Below are positions 32,711-41,385 of a stretch of DNA of 64,000 bases, in pieces. The translations under genes and the position numbers were made by a program. A model generated the notes under the pieces. It was not told the origin of the DNA. It searched no databases and saw nothing but the letters and a program-made list of their open reading frames with translations. Numbering within the stretch: the first letter of the stretch is position 1; the number at the start of each line of letters is the position of its first letter. Source of the DNA: Blastococcus sp. TF02A-30 (GTDB lineage Bacteria > Actinomycetota > Actinomycetes > Mycobacteriales > Geodermatophilaceae); NCBI RefSeq assembly GCF_003319185.1, contig NZ_QOHJ01000001.1:434001-498000 (forward strand), in the 5' to 3' direction.

Positions 32711-32718
32711 CCGTGTTG
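32667..32718 (-). ncRNA. Candidate short RNA preceding abi (antitoxin-like)
   Basis: A promoter-like ATGACG (32752-32747) and TAGAGT (32729-32724) with a 17-nt spacer point into the hairpin-plus-U-tract at 32710-32667. Transcription from there would give an RNA of about 50 nt consisting almost entirely of the terminator hairpin, with the abi start 25 nt beyond. AbiF-type toxins are known to be partnered by small RNAs encoded just upstream. Inference only; the same hairpin could simply end the integrase mRNA. Confidence 0.4.
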
Positions 32719-32780
32719 CATCGACTCTAACTCAGGATGTTGTCGACGTCATCCCTGCCGCCCGCGGCGGTGCGTCGCGC

Positions 32781-33902
32781 TCACTCGGACGAGGGGACCA
32801 CCGAAGCGGCACCGATCATCGCGTCGAGTGCCCGGGCGATCTCGCTGTCGCGTTCATCGGCCGCGTGCTGGTACATCAACGCTGCGGCCGAGGAGGAGTG
32901 CCCCAGACGCCGCATGAGCTCCTTGGTCGTGGCGCCGGTCGCCGCGGCCAGGGTGGCTCCGGTGTGCCGTAGCTCGTGCGGTCGGACCGGTGGCAGGCCG
33001 ACCGCCTCGACGGCTCGGCGGAAGGTCTGGCCGAAGTTGGCCGAGTGCAAAAAGGTTCCCGCGCCGGTGCCGAAGACCAGCGCATCCGGGGAGTCGGACA
33101 CGAAGCGCTCCAGATGGGTCGCGAGGGCACTGGCCACGCTGGCCGGCAGGGACACCGTGCGGCGCCCGGCCTCGGTCTTCGGGTCACCGACCAGCCAGCG
33201 TCCACCCACGTAGCGAACAGAGCGATGCACGTGCAGCTTGTCGCCGTCGACGACGTCCGACCTGCGGAGGGCGGTGGCCTCGCCGAATCGGAGCCCACCG
33301 AAGGCAAGTACGAGCACCAACGCCCGATAGCGCTCCGTTCGCCGGTCTCGGCCGACGTGGTCGGCCAGGGTCTGCGCCTCAGCCGCGGTCAGCGCTCGGG
33401 AGGGCCGGGTAGCCCTCGGCGTGCTGGCGCCACGGAGCCGACACGGGTTGGCCGCGATGACCTCGTCGGCCACGGCGACGCCCAGGATGCTGCGAAGGAG
33501 TCGATAGGCCTGGGCCAGCGCCGTGGGGCCGGTTCGCTTTGCCGCCGCGGTGTGCCAAGTGCGGACCTTGGCGGGGGTGACGTCGCCGACCGGCACGTCC
33601 TCCCACTGGGGCGCCAGGTGGAGCCGCCAGAGGCCGGCATAGAGGCTCCTGGTGCCCTCCCGTAGTTCGTCGCGGGCCAGGTAATCCGCCGCGAAGGCAC
33701 CGACGGTGCGCTGGCCGGATTCGGGAGCCCGCCAGACCTTTCGGACGAGGTCAGCCTGTGCGGTTGCCAGCCATGCCCAGGCGTCGGCCTTCGCCGTCCC
33801 AAAGACCTTCGACCGGCGGCGTCCATCCGGGCCGACGTAGCGGGCGCGGTACCGGCCGCTGGGCAGACGGTCGACGCTCCCGAAAGCGGCTCTCTTCGCC
33901 AT
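32781..33902 (-). CDS. int: Tyrosine site-specific integrase
   Basis: A 373-residue phage-type recombinase. An N-terminal AP2-like arm-binding domain (SGRYRARYVGPDGRRRSKVFGTKADA pattern, about 10-45), a SAM-like core-binding domain (about 65-150), and the catalytic domain with Arg in FGGLRFGEA (about 215), HELRHTGATLAA (about 310), LGHSS and the nucleophile Tyr in MYQHA (about 343). It should catalyse insertion at the tRNA-Gly 3' end and, with excisionase, excision. The gene reads leftward toward abi, and the two excisionase-like genes lie upstream, as is usual in actinobacterial elements. Confidence 0.95.
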   Translation of the reverse strand: MAKRAAFGSVDRLPSGRYRARYVGPDGRRRSKVFGTAKADAWAWLATAQADLVRKVWRAPESGQRTVGAFAADYLARDELREGTRSLYAGLWRLHLAPQWEDVPVGDVTPAKVRTWHTAAAKRTGPTALAQAYRLLRSILGVAVADEVIAANPCRLRGASTPRATRPSRALTAAEAQTLADHVGRDRRTERYRALVLVLAFGGLRFGEATALRRSDVVDGDKLHVHRSVRYVGGRWLVGDPKTEAGRRTVSLPASVASALATHLERFVSDSPDALVFGTGAGTFLHSANFGQTFRRAVEAVGLPPVRPHELRHTGATLAAATGATTKELMRRLGHSSSAAALMYQHAADERDSEIARALDAMIGAASVVPSSE

Positions 33903-33983
33903 CCGGCAACCATGTCATGACCTGCGAAAGCTACCAATGTCGCCTGTGGACAACGCGTGCTGCGCTCTGCGGCCCGACCCTTC

Positions 33984-34232
33984 CTATTGCCGTGGTATGC
34001 GCCCGTCGTTGATGAAGCCGTCCAGGGCCGAGCGTTCGAGGCGCACGTGCTTGCCGAGTTTCACGTAGGGGATCCGTCGTTCGCTGATGAGGCGGCGGAC
34101 GAAGCGCTGTCCGGTGCTCAGGTACTCGGCGGCCTGGTCGATGGTGAGCAGCTGACCGGGGTCACCGAGGGGCGTGGGCTCGTGGGCGGAGGCCTGGGGT
34201 ATCGCTTCCCTCCGTCGGTTGTCTCGAACCAT
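33984..34232 (-). CDS. Excisionase-like helix-turn-helix protein
   Basis: An 82-residue protein whose C-terminal half is the excisionase/MerR-like fold: LLTIDQAAEYLSTGQRFVRRLISERRIPYVKLGKHVRLERSALDGFI. The N-terminal 25 residues are basic. It lies 81 nt upstream of int on the same strand, the common xis-int order. Probably the recombination directionality factor and possibly a repressor of element genes. ATG 34232 is preceded by a weak ribosome site. Confidence 0.82.
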   Translation of the reverse strand: MVRDNRRREAIPQASAHEPTPLGDPGQLLTIDQAAEYLSTGQRFVRRLISERRIPYVKLGKHVRLERSALDGFINDGRIPRQ

Positions 34233-34362
34233 GTTCAGCGACCGCCTGCCGGGAGGGGGCCCGAGCCCCGCAGGTAGGACCCGAGCGTGCCGCTGAGGGG
34301 TGCGCTCGCTCCGCGGGTGTCGCCTCCTGCATCCCGGTGAGTGCGCCGATTGCGGCGTGGGT

Positions 34363-34587
34363 TCACCGCCGGCTCCCCGGGTCGTTGGCAACCCGGCCGT
34401 GCTGAACGTCGATCCAGCTGCGGAGATCGTCGGCGCGATAGAGGACGCGGCGGCCGAGGCGGAAACTGCGTGGACCGGTGCCGAGGTGGCGCCAGTACCG
34501 CAGCGTGGCGACGGGCGCGCGCAGGAGTTCAGCGGCTTCGGTGATGGTGAGCAGTTCGGGCTCATGGCCGGCGGGGCGGTCGGGCAT
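34363..34587 (-). CDS. Second excisionase-like helix-turn-helix protein
   Basis: A 74-residue protein: LLTITEAAELLRAPVATLRYWRHLGTGPRSFRLGRRVLYRADDLRSWID, a MerR/xis-type winged helix, with a basic tail. It is paralogous in fold to the 82-residue protein 131 nt downstream. Tandem small HTH genes next to int are frequent in actinobacterial integrative elements; one usually acts as excisionase, the other as a copy or transfer regulator. Which is which cannot be told here. Confidence 0.8.
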   Translation of the reverse strand: MPDRPAGHEPELLTITEAAELLRAPVATLRYWRHLGTGPRSFRLGRRVLYRADDLRSWIDVQHGRVANDPGSRR

Positions 34588-34753
34588 GGCGGCGGACTCC
34601 GAATCCGGTCGACTGGTGTGGGCCTGTGCCTGTGGAAGGCGTTGTTTCGAGCCGTTTGGTGACAGCTCACAACGAGCTTCTTCCGACGGCTCCTGTTTTC
34701 CTCCAGTACCTCTCCTGCCGAGCCCGCGGCGGGCGTCGGCGGAGGCCGCCCCT

Positions 34754-37700
34754 TCATCGTCCGACGCCTGGTGCGATACCACGGCGGGCGAGGGATGGCC
34801 CGAGCCGCTCCTCCTCGGGCCGGGGGACGCCCGGGACGGGGGCGGTTGGCCGCAGGCGCGCCGATCCGGACTGGTCGGGGCCGGCCGAGCGCCGTGTGCG
34901 CCAGGACTCGTGTTCCCGGGTGAGCCGGTCGGGCGGCTGGGCCAGGAGGGCGGGTTCGGCGGTGAGGGTCGCGATGCGCGTCCGGGCGTCGGTGAGCTCC
35001 TGGCGGGTGGTGGCGATGTCGCGCTGGAGGTCGGCGAGCCGTCCGTTCGGGTCGGGGGTCCAGGCCTCGGGCCCGAACGGGTCGAGCCGCTCGTCGCGCT
35101 GCCGGTGGGCCTCGGCCAGTGTGCGCCGGGCTTGCTCTGCCGCGTGCCGGGCGGTGTCGGCTGTGGCGCGGAGCTGGGCGTGTTCTGGGTGGGCCTGTTC
35201 GGCCGCCTGGCGGGCGGAGGCGTCGAGCGATCTCCACAGGTCGGGGCGGTGATCGAACCAGCCGGCGGCCTGCGCGAGGTCGGTCGGGTCGGTGGGCAGG
35301 GATGGAACGTGGGGGCGCCAGCGGTCGGCCCAGTCGGTGAGCTGCTCGCCGGCGCGGGCCACCGCGGCCCGCCGGAGCCCGAGCCCGCCTGGGCCGTCGA
35401 GCACGGTTCTTGCCGCCGCGCGTGTGGCGGGGCGTTCGTCGTCCCAGCGAGCGAGGAGGGTGTCGCGGACCCGGTCGGCGTGGTTGGCGAGGGCCGCGCC
35501 GCTGGCTGCGGCCTGTTGCTTGGCCTGTTCGGCGGTGATCGCCGTCTGCTCACGGGCGGCCTGGAGGTTGGCGAGTGTGCCGGCGTGGGGAGCTTCGAGC
35601 GTGACCACCCCGCGCAACGTGTCGCGCTCCGGCTCCCAGTAGGCGAGTTGGCTGAGGCAGCGTTGTTCGGTCGTCCACGCCGCGCGCAGCTCGGCCAGCA
35701 CCTCCTCCAGCGGGCGGGGTGCGGCGTAGCGGGCGGCCTCGTCGGCGGCGAGCTGGGCGGCGTGGGCGGGCCCGAGGTCGGTGCGGTCGCGGGCGAAGAC
35801 CGCGAGCCATTGCTCCCGCGCTTCGTCGGCGTCAGCGGCGACGAGGTGGGCGGTGTTCGCCGTTCGGCCGCGGGTCATCCCGACGTAGCAGGAGGAGGCG
35901 CCGGTCTGCTCGCCGACCACCACATGCGCGGCGGTGACAGTGTCACCCTGCACGCCGTACGCGGTGGATGCGTAGGCGAGTTCGACGTGCTCGGTGACGT
36001 AGTTCGCGGGCAGTATCCGGGTCCCTGGGCCTGCCGGGGTGACACCGGCGGGAACGTCACCGGTGGGGGTGACGAGCAGCCCGCCGCGGCGGCCGACGGC
36101 GGTGACGGTCCAGGTGTCGCGGTTGGCGACGTCGAGGTGGCGGTCGTTGCGACGGGTGGCGATCCGGTCCCCGGCGCCGATCCGCTCGCCGGCGCCGGTG
36201 ACGGCCACCGTTCGGTCATCGACGCGGCCGGCGGCGGCCAGCCGTTCGCGGATGGCGGTGTTGAGTTCGGCGGCCTGGTCGCGGGTGTCCACCACCACGG
36301 CCACCCGGCGGCCGTCGGCATATGAGGCGGCGGCGGTAGCGGCCAGCGTGTCCTGCCGCGCGGCGGCGTCGGGGGTCAGCCGGATCTGGCCGCGGGCGAG
36401 GAGGGCGTCGAAGACGGCGCCGGGGTCGTCGCCGGTGCGCATGGCCAGGGTCAGTTCGGCGTAGCCGGCGTCGGGTGTTGTGCGGCCCTTCTCGTCGGTT
36501 CGGGTGAAGCGGTGCACCCCGTCGAGGGTCAGGTGCGCCGCGGGGTCGGCCTGGCCGATGGCGAGGTCCAGGACGCCGCCGCGGCCGACCGCGGACAGCT
36601 GGTGCCGGTCGCCGAGCAGCGCCACCCGGACCTGGTACTCGTCGGCGACAGTCAGTAGGGCGCGAGCGGTGTCCTGGTCGAGCATCCCGGCCTCGTCCAC
36701 CAGCAGCAGATCCCCGGGCCGTAGCCGCGCGGCCTCGTTCGGCCCGGCGTAGACACCGCCGGTCACCGGGTCGTCCTCGCCGACGGTGAGCCGGGTCCAA
36801 CGCCCTTCGTGGTTCCAGCGCCAGCCGTGCTGGAAGGCCAGGGACGCCGCGGACCCGGCGGCCGCACCCAACTCGCCGGCGGCCACCTTGGCGGCCTTGC
36901 GTGTGGGGGTGACCACCACGAGCCGGCGGCCCCGCGCCTCGAGCAGGTCGCGGGTGGCGGCGAGGGTGGTGGTCTTGCCCGCCCCGGCGGCGCCCTCGAC
37001 CACCACCAGTGGCCGGTTGCCGGCGAGCGCGGTGACCGCCGCGGCTTGGCCGGCATCCAGCCGGCCGGCGGCGGCCGCGCGCTCGACCGGGAGTGCCGGG
37101 CCGGTGTCAGGTACAGCGCGGGCGGCGAGCCGGGTGGTCAGGTCGGCTTCGACGTCGAGGACCGGCTGGGAGGTCCAGGCGCGGACGTGCTCGGGCACCC
37201 CGTCGCGGTCCAGCAACGGTAGGCAGCGCTGCAGGGCGCGGGCGGTGAGGTCCTCGGCCAGCTCGATGCGCACCGCGGCGTCGGCGACGACGCCTGCGGC
37301 GGCGATCAGCCGCTCGGCCTCACCGCGGACATCCGCGGCGTTCCACGCCGACCGCGCCGCCGCGAGCCGGGTCAGCGCACGCTGCACCAGCGCGTCGCGA
37401 TCGAGGGCCCCGACCGAGGTGGGAGCCAGGTCGACCGGCCGACCCGGATCGCGGTAGCCGAGGGCGGACAGATCGGCCCGCCAGCGTTCCTCCAGCCCGA
37501 CCCCAGGCTGGAGGGCGACCTTGTCCGGGCGGCCGTCGGCCCACGCCCGCGCGTCCCAGGCTCGACGCAGCACCGGCCCGGGGGATTCGCCGGGGTGCGC
37601 TGCGGTCCATGCCCGTTCGTAGCGGTCCACATTCCGGGCGATCTGCGCGTGCCGGGCACTGAACGGCCCCGTGTACTCGGCGAGCTCCTGTATTTCTCCA

Positions 37701-38371
37701 GTACCGCCCTTCCGGTAGCCGTGCGCGGCGAGGGCGGCGTTCAATTCCGGGTCGCACGCCATCGCGGCGTGCCCGATCCCGTTGATCGCGCCCAGGAAAT
37801 CCCGGATCCCCACCGTGTGCAGGCCACGCCATTTGTCCGCGGCGAACACCCGGGAGAGCAGCTGCAGGTGCAGGTGCCAGTGCGGGTCGTTCGCCCGGGA
37901 GGTGTAGTGCCGCACCGTCGCCGCCTCCAGCACCTCCACCGGTACCTGCACCTGCCCGCCCCGCGGGCCCACGCGGGTGGTGGCGTGCTCGGAGAGCCAG
38001 GTGATGAGTTGTTCGGCGGCGCGGTCCTGCGCGGCCTCGTACGCCTTGGCGATGTCCGGGTGCAGTGCGGCGGCCAGCGACCAGGTCTTCGGGCCGTTGA
38101 CCACCACTTCGGCGAAGCGAACGGCGTGCTCGTCGCCGCGCAGCTGCCCACGCGGCTCGCCCGTCTCCGGGTCGCGGCCGGCCACCCAGGTCTCGTAGGT
38201 GTCGCCGGTCAGCGTCGCCAGCTCGGCCACGCGACCGTCGGTGGCGGTGAAGCGGCGGGCGAGGCCGGTGCCCTCGGTGAGGTAGTAGTCGTCGGCACGG
38301 CCGCGGTCGGCCTCCACGTAGTGCCGGGCAGCCGCCGGCGCGCCGGCGTAGATCTTCATTCCGCCGTGCAT
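34754..38371 (-). CDS. MobF-family conjugative relaxase-helicase (TraA/TrwC-like)
   Basis: A relaxase of about 1205 residues. The N-terminal HUH nuclease has paired tyrosines in ADDYYLTEGTGLA (Tyr29-Tyr30) and the three-histidine metal motif DPHWHLHLQ (about 170). The SF1/RecD-like helicase follows with Walker A GAAGAGKTTT (about 460), DLLLVDEAGMLDQ (Walker B) and a UvrD-type YASTAYGVQGDTV near 830. The last 300 residues are a long coiled-coil-prone tail rich in Ala, Arg and Gln. It nicks oriT and unwinds DNA for transfer. ATG 38371 or 38359 are possible starts. No coupling protein is present, so it must borrow a transfer machine. Confidence 0.93.
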   Translation of the reverse strand: MHGGMKIYAGAPAAARHYVEADRGRADDYYLTEGTGLARRFTATDGRVAELATLTGDTYETWVAGRDPETGEPRGQLRGDEHAVRFAEVVVNGPKTWSLAAALHPDIAKAYEAAQDRAAEQLITWLSEHATTRVGPRGGQVQVPVEVLEAATVRHYTSRANDPHWHLHLQLLSRVFAADKWRGLHTVGIRDFLGAINGIGHAAMACDPELNAALAAHGYRKGGTGEIQELAEYTGPFSARHAQIARNVDRYERAWTAAHPGESPGPVLRRAWDARAWADGRPDKVALQPGVGLEERWRADLSALGYRDPGRPVDLAPTSVGALDRDALVQRALTRLAAARSAWNAADVRGEAERLIAAAGVVADAAVRIELAEDLTARALQRCLPLLDRDGVPEHVRAWTSQPVLDVEADLTTRLAARAVPDTGPALPVERAAAAGRLDAGQAAAVTALAGNRPLVVVEGAAGAGKTTTLAATRDLLEARGRRLVVVTPTRKAAKVAAGELGAAAGSAASLAFQHGWRWNHEGRWTRLTVGEDDPVTGGVYAGPNEAARLRPGDLLLVDEAGMLDQDTARALLTVADEYQVRVALLGDRHQLSAVGRGGVLDLAIGQADPAAHLTLDGVHRFTRTDEKGRTTPDAGYAELTLAMRTGDDPGAVFDALLARGQIRLTPDAAARQDTLAATAAASYADGRRVAVVVDTRDQAAELNTAIRERLAAAGRVDDRTVAVTGAGERIGAGDRIATRRNDRHLDVANRDTWTVTAVGRRGGLLVTPTGDVPAGVTPAGPGTRILPANYVTEHVELAYASTAYGVQGDTVTAAHVVVGEQTGASSCYVGMTRGRTANTAHLVAADADEAREQWLAVFARDRTDLGPAHAAQLAADEAARYAAPRPLEEVLAELRAAWTTEQRCLSQLAYWEPERDTLRGVVTLEAPHAGTLANLQAAREQTAITAEQAKQQAAASGAALANHADRVRDTLLARWDDERPATRAAARTVLDGPGGLGLRRAAVARAGEQLTDWADRWRPHVPSLPTDPTDLAQAAGWFDHRPDLWRSLDASARQAAEQAHPEHAQLRATADTARHAAEQARRTLAEAHRQRDERLDPFGPEAWTPDPNGRLADLQRDIATTRQELTDARTRIATLTAEPALLAQPPDRLTREHESWRTRRSAGPDQSGSARLRPTAPVPGVPRPEEERLGPSLARRGIAPGVGR

Positions 38372-38994
38372 TTCCAACACCACCCGACAATGACCAACGA
38401 GACACCCCTAGAAACGCCACTGGGCCCCGCGAAGCGGGGCCCGACCTACCTCCGAAGGTAGCATTCGTGCCGTTCTTAGGTGAAGGACTTTGGTGTCTTG
38501 GCAGGACGTGATTCATTGCGAGAAGGAGTCTGTCGTAACAGTCGCTTACTGGTTCTCGGTGGCAGTCATTGATTGCTTCCGAAATGCCGTCTGGCCGGTT
38601 CGTGATGATCATGACGTTGGGTTCGCGGGGGCACCCGTTCGCCGTCACCAGCGGCTGCGTGGGTGACGGATACGTGTGTCGAGCGGCCGGCGGTCGACGC
38701 AGCTTCCCGGGCTAGGCGCTGTCCCGGTTGTCCTCCCGTACGGGGCGGCTCACCGGGTGGGTCTTGCGGAACAGGGGCTGAGGGGCACATGCGTCGTCCC
38801 GCGATGCTCCCCGTTGAAGGTTCCTCCTGCGGGGCAGCCAGCAAGGTGACTACGGCAGCACATGGAGCTATCCCTTTACGTGCGTGACCCGAACTGGAGC
38901 CACGCTGGCAGCTCGGAAAGGACACGCAGTGAACCTGCCGGTGGCCGACGATGGTGCGATGCCTGCGGACGAGCTTCGGGGACGGGCTGTCCGG
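38372..38994. other. Gene-free region before the relaxase: candidate oriT
   Basis: About 620 nt without a convincing gene. Just upstream of the relaxase are two adjacent hairpins: GGGCCCCGC (38422-38430) / GCGGGGCCC (38434-38442), and CTACC (38446-38450) / GGTAG (38457-38461). Relaxase genes commonly have oriT directly upstream, so this is the best place for it. The rest (38470-38990) shows lower GC than its neighbours and no repeats I can name; short ORFs there lack ribosome sites. Confidence 0.4.
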
Positions 38995-39831
38995 TCAGGG
39001 CGGTCCGAGGGCGTTGGCGTGGACGCTGTGGTAGCGCGGGTCGTGGTGCAGTTTGCCGGTCAGCACTCGCCGTCCGCGGGTCAGCAGCGGGAAGGCCGTG
39101 GCGGCCAGCAGCGCTCCCGCGATCGGCCCGAGCAGGTAGACCCATAGTGCGGGGAAGCTGCCGCCGACCAGGTCCGGGCCGAACGTGCGGGCCGGGTTCA
39201 TGCTCGCCCCGGTCGGTGGGCCGCCCAGCGGGATGAGGACGGCGAGGGCGAGGGTGGCGACGGCCGGCGTCCAGCGGTGGATCCGTTCCGAGGACGTGGA
39301 CAGCAGGATGGCCAGCACCAGGAGGAACGAGATCGTCACCTCGATGCCCAGTGCCGTATACGGGCCCACTGCGGGCTCGGTGCGTGCGTATCCCGCGGTC
39401 TGCGCCCACGAGTCGGCGGTGAGCACGAAGACCAGCGCGCCGAGGGTGGCGCCGGCGAACTGGGCGAGGACGAAGCCGGCCAGGTCGTGGACGTGGGTGA
39501 CCCCGCGCGCCCAGAACCCGACGGTGACGGCCGGGTTGAGGTGGGCGCCGCTGCGCCGGCCCAGCGGTGAGAGCGCCACCAGCCAGGCCAGCGCCCCGAT
39601 GCCCAGCCCGATGAGGATGAGCCGCAGCGTCGGCCAGGGGATCGCGGAGTTGAGCGGGGACAGCGGGCTCTCCAGCGCGGCCACCAGCCAGAAGGCGACA
39701 CCGAGCTGCAGCGCCGTCCCGGCGAACTCGCACCCCCACTCGACCGGGTGCCAGCCACCGACGGCGGCCCGCGCGGCCACCCCCTCGCGGACGACGCCGC
39801 GTAGCCGAGCCGTCCGTCCGCCGCTGCTCAC
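38995..39831 (-). CDS. MIP-family aquaporin/glycerol channel
   Basis: A 278-residue channel with six membrane helices and the two half-helix pore motifs HLNPAVT (about residue 94) and SMNPART (about 215). Residues around the second motif (GGPPTGASMNPARTFGPDLVGG) favour the water-channel rather than glycerol branch. A 30-residue basic N-terminal tail precedes helix 1. GTG 39831 overlaps the previous stop by GTGA. It is the last gene of the element's cargo operon, where it would help osmotic balance. Confidence 0.9.
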   Translation of the reverse strand: MSSGGRTARLRGVVREGVAARAAVGGWHPVEWGCEFAGTALQLGVAFWLVAALESPLSPLNSAIPWPTLRLILIGLGIGALAWLVALSPLGRRSGAHLNPAVTVGFWARGVTHVHDLAGFVLAQFAGATLGALVFVLTADSWAQTAGYARTEPAVGPYTALGIEVTISFLLVLAILLSTSSERIHRWTPAVATLALAVLIPLGGPPTGASMNPARTFGPDLVGGSFPALWVYLLGPIAGALLAATAFPLLTRGRRVLTGKLHHDPRYHSVHANALGPP

Positions 39832-40688
39832 CCGGTCCGCCACGCCTGCTCCAGGGCGGTGCGGTTGTCCCGGACGAGCGCGTCCAGGTCGCCGTCGTAC
39901 AGGGAGTCCGGCACGTTCTGGCTGAAGATCTCCACCACGCACGGTCCGCGGTAGCCGGCGTCGTACACGGCGTGCAGGAGCCGGCCGGTCGGGATCTCGC
40001 CGGTTCCCACGCTGCGCCGGTCCATCCCCGAGCGGGGGGTGCGCCAGTCGCTGACCTGCAGCAGGAACACCCGGTCGGGCGCGCTCTGCAGGTCGCTGAC
40101 CAGGTCGCCGTCCTGCCACAGGTTCCACAGGTCCACGCAGATGCCGAGTTCGTCCCGCCCGACCTCGGAGACGACGTGCAGTGCCTGCCGGAAGGTCCAG
40201 ATGGAGGTCTCCTGGTTCATCGAGACCGGGCTGAGTGGCTCGAGGGCGATCCGCACCCCGGAGTCGGTGGCCACCGCGGCCAGCCGCCGGTGATCGGCAA
40301 CGGTCTGGGCGATCGCGTCGGCGATGTTTCCGTTGCCGGGCGGCGGGCCGGTGTTGGTGACGAAGGCCGCACCCGGGGCGTGCGGGGCGAGCTCCCGGAT
40401 GCTGCGCTCGATGTCGGTCAGCCGGTCCTCCCGGCCCTTCGGCTCGGGCTGCCCGGCGCTGGCGACGACGGTGCGCACCTTCGGCTGCACCGAGCTGACG
40501 GTCAGGCCGGAGTCGGCCAGCAGCGCGAGCTGCTCGTCCCGCCGGGCGTCGTCGAGCTTGATCTCGCACAGCTCGATGGCCTGGACGCCGCGGCGGGCGT
40601 AGTTCCGCACGTCGTCCTCGAAGGACCAGGGCAGGGTGGTGAACTGGTTGACGCCGTAGGGGAACGGCAGGGTCTGCGGGTCGCTCAT
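39828..40688 (-). CDS. Sugar phosphate isomerase/epimerase-type TIM barrel
   Basis: A 286-residue xylose-isomerase-like TIM barrel (AP_endonuc_2 superfamily). Strand motifs seen are GVQAIELCEIKLDD, VSSVQPKVR, ALEPLSPVSMNQETS with the metal glutamate, GICVDLWNLWQDGDL, LLQVSDWR and CVVEIFSQN with a final glutamate. Members isomerise or epimerise sugars or inositols using a divalent metal. Specific substrate unknown. ATG 40688; 40 nt downstream of the DUF1345 stop; coupled to the aquaporin. Confidence 0.85.
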   Translation of the reverse strand: MSDPQTLPFPYGVNQFTTLPWSFEDDVRNYARRGVQAIELCEIKLDDARRDEQLALLADSGLTVSSVQPKVRTVVASAGQPEPKGREDRLTDIERSIRELAPHAPGAAFVTNTGPPPGNGNIADAIAQTVADHRRLAAVATDSGVRIALEPLSPVSMNQETSIWTFRQALHVVSEVGRDELGICVDLWNLWQDGDLVSDLQSAPDRVFLLQVSDWRTPRSGMDRRSVGTGEIPTGRLLHAVYDAGYRGPCVVEIFSQNVPDSLYDGDLDALVRDNRTALEQAWRTG

Positions 40689-40728
40689 GGGTGACGGCCT
40701 CCTCGGCGGTGGGAGCGGTCGGGAACGG

Positions 40729-41385
40729 TCAGGGCGCCAGGTTCGGCACCAGGCTGACGGCGACGGCGAGGATGCCGGTGCCGAACAGGTAGGACAGCAG
40801 CTGGTGGGCCAGGGCCGTCCGGCGGATCGCGGTGCTCTGGGTGGACGTGTCGGTGACGCCGGTCGCCATGCCCACGCTGAACGCCAGGTAGGCGAAGTCG
40901 CTGTAGGCAGGGGGGTCCTCGGTGTTGAAGTCGATCCCTCCGCCCGCTTCGTAGTACTGGCGCGCGTAGGTGAGGGCGAAGACCGTGTTGATCAGGCCCC
41001 AGGACAGCACGATGGTGAGCAGGCCCAAGGCGATGCTGAGCGCACGGGTTCCCATCTGCCCGCTGGTGGACCCCGTCAGCGCCACCGCGACCGCGCCGAG
41101 GCTGATCACCGAGGCCACCATGAGAAAGAGGTCGGTGCCTTTGCGAGAGGGGTCCTCGCGGCGGGCCAGCCGGCGGGTCCGCTCCGCGTCGCAGGGCCAG
41201 CTGGTGTGCCAGACCCAGACCAGGTAGACGGCGGCGGTCGCGCTCCAGGTCACCAGTGGCCACAGCACCGGCGGGGACCACCGGGCGGCCAGCACGCCGA
41301 CTCCGACGCCGACGGCCACGGAGACCAGGACCTGCTTCCAGGAGTCCACCTCCTGGCGTTCCCGCACGCCGCCAGCTCCGGTCAC
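40729..41385 (-). CDS. DUF1345 membrane protein
   Basis: A 218-residue protein with five membrane helices. Diagnostic parts of DUF1345 are DLFLMVASVISLGAVAVAL, WGLINTVFALTYARQYYEAGGGIDFN, and DFAYLAFSVGMATGVTDTSTQSTAIRRTALAHQLLSYLFG. The family has a channel-like look but no established role. GTG 41385 overlaps the hydrolase stop by GTGA; a later GTG (VDSWKQ) lies too near its ribosome site. Confidence 0.87.
   Translation of the reverse strand: MTGAGGVRERQEVDSWKQVLVSVAVGVGVGVLAARWSPPVLWPLVTWSATAAVYLVWVWHTSWPCDAERTRRLARREDPSRKGTDLFLMVASVISLGAVAVALTGSTSGQMGTRALSIALGLLTIVLSWGLINTVFALTYARQYYEAGGGIDFNTEDPPAYSDFAYLAFSVGMATGVTDTSTQSTAIRRTALAHQLLSYLFGTGILAVAVSLVPNLAP

Noticed and set aside
34478-36325. 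Plus-strand 615-codon frame opposite the relaxase tail
   Set aside because: Glycine-rich shadow of the relaxase coiled-coil tail; no start signal and no family resemblance.
38566-38925. A 119-codon minus-strand ORF in the gene-free region before the relaxase
   Set aside because: No ribosome site, no hydrophobic core or motif, and overlaps a 74-codon ORF on the other strand with equal lack of support.
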